From: Actinophytocola sp.
Lineage (GTDB): Bacteria > Actinomycetota > Actinomycetes > Mycobacteriales > Pseudonocardiaceae
NCBI RefSeq assembly: GCF_009379765.1
Contig: NZ_WHTD01000028.1
Location: 1-62,824, forward strand
Length of the DNA stretch: 62,824 nucleotides
Direction: 5' to 3'
The position numbers and the translations under genes are program-made. This document shows, in pieces, positions 33,540 to 39,788 of the stretch. Under the pieces are notes generated by a model, which worked only from the letters and a program-made list of their open reading frames with translations, was not told the origin of the DNA and did no database searches. Within the stretch, counting starts at the first letter, position 1. Every line of letters starts with the position of its first letter.

Positions 33540-34262
33540 ATGCTCGAGATCCCCGGCCTCCGGCCGCTCACCGCCCGGTCGGCGGTGCTGAGCACGCTGC
33601 TGGGCGCGCACCCGCCCCGGTTGCCGGCACGGAGCCTGGTGAAGGTGGGCGAGCTGTTCGACATCGCCGAGGGGACGATCAGGGTCGCACTGTCCCGGAT
33701 GGTCGCGGCCGGCGACCTCCTGCAGGTCAACGGGGACTACGAGCTGACCTCGCGGCTCGAGCGACGGCAGGCGAGGCAGGACCAGAGCCGCACCCCGGCC
33801 GTCCGGCCGTGGGCGGGCGACTGGGAGATCGCGGTGGTGACCGCGGACCGCCGCCCACCGGCCGAGCGGATCGCGTTCCGCCAGACGATGGCCGGGCTGC
33901 GGCTCGCCGAGCTGCGGGAGGGCACGTGGCTGCGCCCGGCGAACCTGTCCCGGCCGCTGTCCGTCGACTGCGTGGTGCTCGTCGGCCGCCCCGTCGACGA
34001 CCCCGGCGGCCTGGCCGCGTCGCTGTGGGACCTGCCCGCGTGGGCGGCCCGGGCCCGACTGCTGCACGACGCGCTCGACGAGGCCGACGGGCTGCCGGCG
34101 AGGTTCATCCTCGCGGCGGCCGTCCTCCGCCACTTCGTCGCCGACCCGCTCCTGCCCGCCGAGCTGCTGGCCGCCGACTGGCCGGGCGACGCGCTGCGGT
34201 CGCGCTACGAGCGGTTCGACCGGTCGTTCCAGGCAATGCTGCGCGCCCACCTCGGCATCTGA
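33540..34262 (+). CDS. PaaX-family transcriptional regulator
   Basis: A 240-residue PaaX-like repressor. Winged HTH at about 20-60 (KVGELFDIAEGTIRVALSRM, AAGDLLQVNGDYELT); C-terminal ligand domain RPWAGDWEIAVVTADRRPPA. PaaX of E. coli binds phenylacetyl-CoA. AAGGA before the ATG. The 52-bp region to the divergent AidB-like gene contains TGTT-N10-AACA at 33496-33513, an inverted repeat that could be its operator. I infer control of the AidB-hydratase operon. Confidence 0.85.
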   Translation: MLEIPGLRPLTARSAVLSTLLGAHPPRLPARSLVKVGELFDIAEGTIRVALSRMVAAGDLLQVNGDYELTSRLERRQARQDQSRTPAVRPWAGDWEIAVVTADRRPPAERIAFRQTMAGLRLAELREGTWLRPANLSRPLSVDCVVLVGRPVDDPGGLAASLWDLPAWAARARLLHDALDEADGLPARFILAAAVLRHFVADPLLPAELLAADWPGDALRSRYERFDRSFQAMLRAHLGI

Positions 34263-34310
34263 CCCCGCTCCCGCCGACCGGACGGCGCCGGGCTCGGCCT
34301 CCGGCCCCGG

Positions 34311-34459
34311 AATCCAGCCTACGGACGGGCACCGACGGTTCCGCCCGAAGCGGATCAAGCCTGTGGACAACCCCGAACCCGCGGGGGCCCCCCGCATTCC
34401 AGCTTATCGACGCACACCGACGATTTCGGGCATCCGCGGACCTGGCCTGTGGGCAACTC
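34311..34459. repeat. Imperfect direct repeat, about 65 bp, each ending in a DnaA-box-like sequence
   Basis: Two copies (34311-34372 and 34393-34459) share ATTCCAGC..TA..GACG..CACCGACG.TT.CG and end CCTGTGGACAAC and CCTGTGGGCAAC. TTGTCCACA, the reverse of the first, is the DnaA-box form preferred in streptomycetes. Intergenic, between paaX-like and the beta-phosphoglucomutase gene. No gene in this stretch. Confidence 0.75.
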
Positions 34460-34509
34460 ACCGGTCGTGGCGAACGGCGGCCCGGCGACGCGTTCGGTAG
34501 CGTGCCCCT

Positions 34510-35241
34510 GTGATCGGCTTGCCAGACCACGTGACCGCCTGCCTGTTCGACCTCGACGGGGTGCTCACCGGCACCGCGGAGCTGCACCGCGCGGCGTGGA
34601 AGGAGACCTTCGACGCCCTGCTGCGCGCCCGCGACGGCGCCGCGTTCGCGCCGTTCACCGAGGCCGACTACAACAACTACGTCGACGGGCGGCCGCGGTT
34701 CGACGGCGTCCGCGCGTTCCTCGTCGCCCGCGACATCTCGCTGCCCGAGGGCACGCCGGGCGACCCGCCGTCCGACGACACGGTGGGTGGCGTGGGCAAC
34801 CGGAAGAACGAGCGGGTGCAGCAGATCATCGCCGAGCGGGGGGTCAACCCCTACCCCGGCTCCGTGCGGTACATCCAGGCCGCCAAGGACGCGGGACTCA
34901 GGATCGGGGTCGTCACCTCGTCGGCCAACGGTGCCATGGTGCTCGACGCCGCGGACCTCACCAAGTTCGTCGAGGCACGCATCGACGGCGTGGTGATCGT
35001 CGAGCGCAAGCTGCACGGCAAACCGGCCCCGGACTCGTTCCTCGCGGGCGCCGAGGCGCTCGGCGTCGACCCGAAGAACGCCGCGGTGTTCGAGGACGCA
35101 CTCTCCGGTGTGCAGGCCGGCAGGACCGGTGGCTTCGGCTACGTCGTCGGCGTCGACCGGGCCGGCCAGGCCGACGCGCTGCGCCAGCACGGCGCCGACA
35201 TCGTGGTCACCGATCTCGCCGACCTGTTGGAGGAGAAGTGA
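34510..35241 (+). CDS. HAD-family beta-phosphoglucomutase
   Basis: A 243-residue HAD phosphomutase. The nucleophile motif is ACLFDLDGVLTGTAELHRAA; motif II GVVTSSANGAMVL; motif III/IV KPAPDSFLAGAEALG and VFEDALSGVQAGRTGGFG. It converts beta-glucose-1-phosphate to glucose-6-phosphate. The start is GTG. It overlaps the GH65 gene by 4 bases (GTGA); the same gene pair, in this order, occurs in mycobacteria. The two enzymes form one pathway. Confidence 0.9.
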   Translation: MIGLPDHVTACLFDLDGVLTGTAELHRAAWKETFDALLRARDGAAFAPFTEADYNNYVDGRPRFDGVRAFLVARDISLPEGTPGDPPSDDTVGGVGNRKNERVQQIIAERGVNPYPGSVRYIQAAKDAGLRIGVVTSSANGAMVLDAADLTKFVEARIDGVVIVERKLHGKPAPDSFLAGAEALGVDPKNAAVFEDALSGVQAGRTGGFGYVVGVDRAGQADALRQHGADIVVTDLADLLEEK

Positions 35242-37574
35242 AAGGCTTCCAGGTCGCGCCGTGGGAGCTGCGCTGGAACACCCTCGACCTCGACGCGCTC
35301 GAGCAGACCGAGGCGATCTTCGCGCTCTCCAACGGCCACATCGGACTCCGCGGCACCTTCGAGGAAGGCGAGCCGCGCGGCATCCCCGGCACCTACCTCA
35401 ACGGCTTCTACGAGCAGCACCCGCTCCCCTACGCCGAGGCAGGCTACGGCTACCCGGAGGACGGCCAGACGATCGTCAACGTCACCGACGGCAAGATCGT
35501 CCGGCTGCTCGTCCAGGACGAGCCGCTGGACATGCGCTACGGCCGCGCCGTCGAGCACCACCGGGCGCTGGACTTCCGCTCCGGCACGCTGCGCCGGGAC
35601 ACCGTGTGGGAGTCGCCGACCGGCCGCCGGGTCCGCGTCCGCACCGAGCGGCTGGTCTCGTTCACCCAGCGCGCGGTCGCCGCGATCCGCTACGAGGTCG
35701 AGCCGATGGACGGCGGCGTGCAGCTCGTCGTCCAGTCCGACCTGCTCGCCAACGAGCCGGTCCTCGTCCAGAGCAAGGACCCGCGCGTCGCCGCGATGCT
35801 GTCCGCGCCGCTGGTCGCCGAGGACGCGGCCGCCAAGGACTACCGGGCCTCGCTCGTCCACCGGACCAGGCGGTCTCAGCTGCGCCTGGCCGCCGCGATG
35901 GACCACGAGCTCGAGACCGACGACGGGCTGCGCTGCGAGATCCATGCCGAGGCGGACCTCGCCCGGCTGACCGCCGCGGTCGACGTGCCGAGCGGCTCGG
36001 CGCTGCGCCTCACCAAGTACCTCGGCTACGGCTGGTCGGCCCGCCGGTCCGCGCCGTCGCTGCGCGCGCAGGTGGACGCCGCGCTGTCCGGCGCGCTGCA
36101 GACCGGCTGGACGGGCCTGCTCGCCGAGCAGCGGGCGTTCCTCGACGACTTCTGGGCCAACGCCGACGTCGTCGTCGAGGGCGACGAGGAGCTGCAGCAA
36201 GCCGTGCGGTTCGCGCTGTTCCACGTCCTGCAGGCCGGGGCCCGCGGCGAGAGCCGGGCCATCCCGGCCAAGGGCCTCACCGGCCCCGGCTACGACGGGC
36301 ATTCCTTCTGGGACACCGAGACGTTCGTGCTCCCGGTGCTCACGTACACGATGCCGGAGGCGGCCAGGGACGCGCTGCGCTGGCGACACTCCACTGTGGA
36401 CAAGGCGAAGGAGCGCGCGGACGCGCTCGGGCTCGCCGGCGCGGCGTTCCCCTGGCGGTCCATCGACGGTGCCGAGTGCTCGGCGTACTGGCCGGCCGGC
36501 ACCGCGGCGTTCCACGTCTCCGCGGACGTCGCCGACGCCACCGTGCGCTACCTGGCCGCCACCGAGGACACCGAGTTCGAGCGCGACCACGCCGTCGAGC
36601 TCCTCGTCGAGACCGCGCGGCTGTGGTCCTCGCTCGGCCACCACGACGTGCACGGCGGGTTCCGCATCGACGGCGTCACCGGCCCCGACGAGTACTCCGC
36701 GGTGGTGGACAACAACGTCTACACGAATCTGATGGCGCAGCGGAACCTGCGCGAGGCGAGCGACGTGTGCGCCCGCCAGCCCGAGGCCGCCGCGATGCTC
36801 GGCGTCACCGACGAGGAGACCACGTCCTGGCGCGCGGCCGCGGACAAGATGGTGGTCCCCTACGACACGGTGCTCGAGGTGCACCCGCAGTCCGAGCGGT
36901 TCACCGAGCACGCCGAGTGGGACTTCGAGAACACGCCCGACGAGCACTACCCGCTGCTGCTGCACTACCCGTACTTCGACCTGTACCGCAAGCAGGTGGT
37001 CAAGCAGGCCGACCTGATCATGGCGATGTACCTGCGCGGCGACGCGTTCACCCCCGAGCAGAAGGCACGCAACGTCGCCTACTACGAGCCGCTGACCGTG
37101 CGCGACTCCTCGCTGTCGGCGTGCACGCAGGCGGTGCTCGCCGCGGAGGTCGGCCATCTGGACCTGGCGTTCGACTACTTCGCCGAGGCCGCGTTCACCG
37201 ACCTGCACGACCTGCACGACAACGTGCGCAACGGGCTGCACATCGCCTCGCTGGCCGGCGCGTGGATGGTCGCGGTCGCCGGGTTCGGCGGCATGCGCGA
37301 CCACGACCGCTCGCTCGGCTTCGCGCCGCGGCTGCCCGCCGCGCTCACCCGGCTCACGTTCCGGATGACCTACCGGGACAGCCGGTTCTCCGTCGAGATC
37401 GACCAGAACGGCGCCGAGTACCGGCTGCTGTCCGGGCCGGAGCTGTCGGTGACCCACCACGGCGAGGACATCACGATCGTCGCCGACCCGGTGCGCCGGT
37501 CGATCCCGCCCGCGCCGCGGCATCCGACGCCGACCCAGCCCGCCCGCCGGGCACCACGCCGCCGAGGTCGCTAG
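35238..37574 (+). CDS. Glycoside hydrolase family 65 disaccharide phosphorylase
   Basis: A 778-residue GH65 enzyme. N-terminal beta-sandwich (APWELRWNTLDLDALEQTEA, LSNGHIGLRGTFEEGEP); (alpha/alpha)6 barrel with GHSFWDTETFVLPVLTYTMP; the general acid glutamate is in GVTGPDEYSAVVDNNVYTNL; phosphate loop region DSSLSACTQAVLAAEVGHLD. GH65 members cleave maltose, trehalose, kojibiose or nigerose with phosphate to beta-glucose-1-phosphate, consistent with the coupled mutase. Which sugar is not decided. The stop TAG lies in the CTAG end of palindromic element 1. Confidence 0.9.
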   Translation: MKGFQVAPWELRWNTLDLDALEQTEAIFALSNGHIGLRGTFEEGEPRGIPGTYLNGFYEQHPLPYAEAGYGYPEDGQTIVNVTDGKIVRLLVQDEPLDMRYGRAVEHHRALDFRSGTLRRDTVWESPTGRRVRVRTERLVSFTQRAVAAIRYEVEPMDGGVQLVVQSDLLANEPVLVQSKDPRVAAMLSAPLVAEDAAAKDYRASLVHRTRRSQLRLAAAMDHELETDDGLRCEIHAEADLARLTAAVDVPSGSALRLTKYLGYGWSARRSAPSLRAQVDAALSGALQTGWTGLLAEQRAFLDDFWANADVVVEGDEELQQAVRFALFHVLQAGARGESRAIPAKGLTGPGYDGHSFWDTETFVLPVLTYTMPEAARDALRWRHSTVDKAKERADALGLAGAAFPWRSIDGAECSAYWPAGTAAFHVSADVADATVRYLAATEDTEFERDHAVELLVETARLWSSLGHHDVHGGFRIDGVTGPDEYSAVVDNNVYTNLMAQRNLREASDVCARQPEAAAMLGVTDEETTSWRAAADKMVVPYDTVLEVHPQSERFTEHAEWDFENTPDEHYPLLLHYPYFDLYRKQVVKQADLIMAMYLRGDAFTPEQKARNVAYYEPLTVRDSSLSACTQAVLAAEVGHLDLAFDYFAEAAFTDLHDLHDNVRNGLHIASLAGAWMVAVAGFGGMRDHDRSLGFAPRLPAALTRLTFRMTYRDSRFSVEIDQNGAEYRLLSGPELSVTHHGEDITIVADPVRRSIPPAPRHPTPTQPARRAPRRRGR

Positions 37575-37739
37575 GTCGTGTCTCGTGGATCTTGGTCGAT
37601 GGGATTCGTGATCCAGCTGTCTCCTGGCAAGGCGGCGGAAGGCCGCGCATACCGGGTTGTATTCGGGCCTTCCGACAACGCGGCCAGGGGGCAGCTGGGC
37701 GCGAATACCACGATCCAAGATCCGCGAGACATGGCCTAG
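37571..37739. mobile_element. Palindromic element 1 (MITE-like, 169 bp)
   Basis: Bounded by CTAG on both sides. The outer 25 bases are an inverted repeat with 3 mismatches (CTAGGTCGTGTCTCGTGGAT ... and the reverse complement of the right end). Inner sequence (CCAGCTGTCTCCTGGC / the right-arm CCAGCTGCCCCCTGGC) continues the palindrome almost to the apex. No ORF. A second copy with 4 differences is at 38865-39033. CTAG is a target of IS5-group transposases, so it may be a non-autonomous derivative. It sits between convergent gene ends. Confidence 0.85.
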
Positions 37740-37758
37740 TACCCCCCGCCGGGGAGCG

Positions 37759-38040
37759 CTAGAGGAGCACCACTTCGCGGGTGCCGTCCGGGCCCGTTAC
37801 CGTCAGCCGCTCGCCGCCTTCCTTGACCGCGCGGTAGACGAAGTCGCCGTAGCCGACGAGCCGGCGCAGGGCCTCGGTGAGCGAGACGCCCTCGCGCCGG
37901 ATCACGTCCTCCAGCGCCCGCACCATGTCCGGCGAGATGGCGACGTTGATCCGCTTCGGCTCCGTGCGGGGGCGGCTTTGCCGGGCGTCGTCGACGTCCG
38001 GGCGGCTACCCGACATGGCCACATCCTGATCTGTGCGCAT
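37759..38040 (-). CDS. Ribbon-helix-helix-like protein (copy 1)
   Basis: A 93-residue protein. PKRINVAISPDMVRALEDVI then SLTEALRRLVGYGDFVYRAV fits a MetJ/Arc/CopG ribbon-helix-helix (beta strand RINVAI, two helices). The C terminus ERLTVTGPDGTREVVLL is conserved in copy 2 at 39394. GGAAG before ATG 38040. It is divergent from a 53-residue protein gene at 38258, as copy 2 is from a similar small gene. A DNA-binding or antitoxin-like role is inference; partner unknown. Confidence 0.75.
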   Translation of the reverse strand: MRTDQDVAMSGSRPDVDDARQSRPRTEPKRINVAISPDMVRALEDVIRREGVSLTEALRRLVGYGDFVYRAVKEGGERLTVTGPDGTREVVLL

Positions 38041-38257
38041 AGCGAGCACTTCCTGACAAGTGATCGGCCCTTGTTGTGATCCCGCCCCGGACAAAGCCTC
38101 GGTATGGCTGGTTGCCCGCCGCCGCCAGGCAGCAGTAGCAAGTCTGGCACGCGAAATGCAGTGATGCAACATGTCATATGCGCCTGATAAATGTTGTTTA
38201 TGTGCCATTCTGGAGCTAATCTGCTCTTGAGAGTGACGTTCGAAGGAACGACGAGCC

Positions 38258-38419
38258 ATGCAAGACACCAGCCCGGCAGCGAACCAGCGCCCCGAACCGG
38301 TCGGCGGCCGCGACGGCGACGGTCAGGCTTGGGTGGCGGTCACCTGGCTGGAGGACGATGTCGACGAACCGGTCGACACCCCGCTCATCGCCCTGCTCCC
38401 CGTACCGGACTCGCCATGA
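38258..38419 (+). CDS. Small acidic protein (53 aa), divergent from RHH copy 1
   Basis: MQDTSPAANQRPEPVGGRDG, then AWVAVTWLEDDVDEPVDTPL and IALLPVPDSP. RBS-like GAAGGAACG upstream. Its TGA overlaps the ATG of the membrane-protein gene. The end of the protein resembles that of the gene at 39030-39170 (CPVDTPLVLLIPAPR). No known family. Confidence 0.55.
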   Translation: MQDTSPAANQRPEPVGGRDGDGQAWVAVTWLEDDVDEPVDTPLIALLPVPDSP

Positions 38420-38868
38420 CCCCGCCGGCACCGGAACCGCCGCGGCTCCTGCGCCGGTTCCGCCGGCCGCCAGCCGGGGAGGTCGATGAGGACGGCACCT
38501 GGGTCGACCGGTCGCCGCCGGGCAACCGTGCGCTCATCGCCCGCGGCCGGGAGCTGGAACTGCGCGCGCAACAGGCCGAGATCGAGGCGAGGTCGGCCGC
38601 GCGCCGGCACTACCTGCGCATGCAGACGTGGGTGCTGCTCGGCGTCGGCGCGCTGATCCTGCTGACGATCATCGCGCTGGTGCTGGGACTCTGGGTGGAC
38701 GCCATCAGCGCCTCGTTCGCCACCGAGCTCGCGCGGATCATGCTGCCGATCCTGCTGGGCGCCGCGGCGACGATCGTGGGTGCGTTCTTCGGCGCCGGCG
38801 CGGGGGTGGGCCCGGGGCGCGACTTCGACACCCGCCGCACCCGCAGGCGGTCGCGCCGCTCGGACTAG
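38416..38868 (+). CDS. Membrane protein of unknown function
   Basis: A 150-residue protein with a basic N-terminal half (LLRRFRRPPAGEVDEDGTWV) including a helix ALIARGRELELRAQQAEIEA, two membrane helices (WVLLGVGALILLTIIALVLG; IMLPILLGAAATIVGAFFGA), and a C-terminal Arg-rich tail. ATGA overlap with the 53-aa gene. Its TAG stop is the CTAG end of palindromic element 2. Confidence 0.65.
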   Translation: MTPPAPEPPRLLRRFRRPPAGEVDEDGTWVDRSPPGNRALIARGRELELRAQQAEIEARSAARRHYLRMQTWVLLGVGALILLTIIALVLGLWVDAISASFATELARIMLPILLGAAATIVGAFFGAGAGVGPGRDFDTRRTRRRSRRSD

Positions 38869-39033
38869 GTCGTGTCTCGTGGGTCTTGGTCGATGGGATT
38901 CGTGATCCAGCTGTCTCCTGGCAAGGCGGCGGAAGGTCGCTCATACCGGGTTGTATTCGGGCCTTTCGACAACGCGGCCAGGGGGCAGCTGGGCGCGAAT
39001 ACCACGATCCAAGATCCGCGAGACATGGCCTAG
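38865..39033. mobile_element. Palindromic element 2 (MITE-like, 169 bp)
   Basis: Same length and ends as element 1, with 4 base differences. The left CTAG supplies the stop of the plus-strand membrane-protein gene (TAG 38866-38868), and the right CTAG the stop of the minus-strand small gene (TAG 39032-39030). Both copies lie between convergent 3' ends, where the long palindrome could end transcription from both sides. Confidence 0.85.
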
Positions 39034-39170
39034 CGCGGCGCCGGGATCAGGAGCACCAGGGGCGTGTCGACCGGGCAGTCCGCGGCGTCGAACCAGGTGC
39101 CGTCGAGCGGCTCGACACCACTCACCAGCAGCGGTCCGCCACGAAGTGGGACACGGGTCGGCGAGATCAC
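39030..39170 (-). CDS. Small protein (46 aa or longer), relative of the 53-aa protein
   Basis: From GTG 39170: VISPTRVPLRGGPLLVSGVE, then LDGTWFDAADCPVDTPLVLL. The final segment W-(F/L)-D...PVDTPL..L.P.P matches the 53-aa protein at 38258. The frame is open further upstream (to 39347), so the start is uncertain. It is divergent from RHH copy 2 with about the same gap (223 bases) as the other pair (217). Confidence 0.45.
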   Translation of the reverse strand: MISPTRVPLRGGPLLVSGVEPLDGTWFDAADCPVDTPLVLLIPAPR

Positions 39171-39393
39171 CGCGCACGCGCCAGGTTTCGTGGTGGTGGC
39201 GGCGCGGGGCAGAGCTGGTGTCCGGCATGTGCGTGTTTGCCCTCCTCGGCGCCAGAGTCGAGGATAACGCCGGGTCGACACGGTGACAACACTCGGTGAG
39301 TGTCGATTATGTGTAGCCCACGTGTTGCATACGCACCGGACACACACCTACACTTAACCCGTTTGGCCGCTACCTATCTCACAGGATGTGATC

Positions 39394-39645
39394 ATGTCGG
39401 CGAAGGGCGCACGAACCGAGGCCGCCGAGACCCAGCGCGCGGAGCCGAAGCGGATCAACGTCGCGGTCTCCCCCGACACCGTCCGTGCCCTGGAGCACGT
39501 GATCGAGCGAGAGGGTGTCACCCTCACCGAGGCCCTCCGCCGCCTGATCGGCTACGGCGACTTCGTCTACCGCGCCGTGCGGGAGAACAGCGAACAGCTG
39601 ATCGTCAAGGGGCAGGACGGCACCCGCGAGGTCGTCCTCCTCTAA
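39394..39645 (+). CDS. Ribbon-helix-helix-like protein (copy 2)
   Basis: An 83-residue paralogue of 37759-38040. PKRINVAVSPDTVRALEHVI, TLTEALRRLIGYGDFVYRAV and DGTREVVLL match copy 1 closely; only the N-terminal arm differs. ATG 39394 is preferred over ATG 39388 because the latter leaves little RBS space after GGATG. The region before it holds ACGTGTTGCAT (39320), which resembles ACATGTTGCAT before copy 1 in the same orientation. Confidence 0.75.
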   Translation: MSAKGARTEAAETQRAEPKRINVAVSPDTVRALEHVIEREGVTLTEALRRLIGYGDFVYRAVRENSEQLIVKGQDGTREVVLL

Positions 39646-39788
39646 GCGTTGGACACGCGGGGTTGGCACAGCCTCGCGCCGCGACCAACGCAAGCTCAGG
39701 GGACCGTGACGGCACCCAACCACCAACCACCAGAGGTCCGCACCGTCCGCCGGGACGCAACCAACACTGTGAATTCCGGGGAGGCGGA

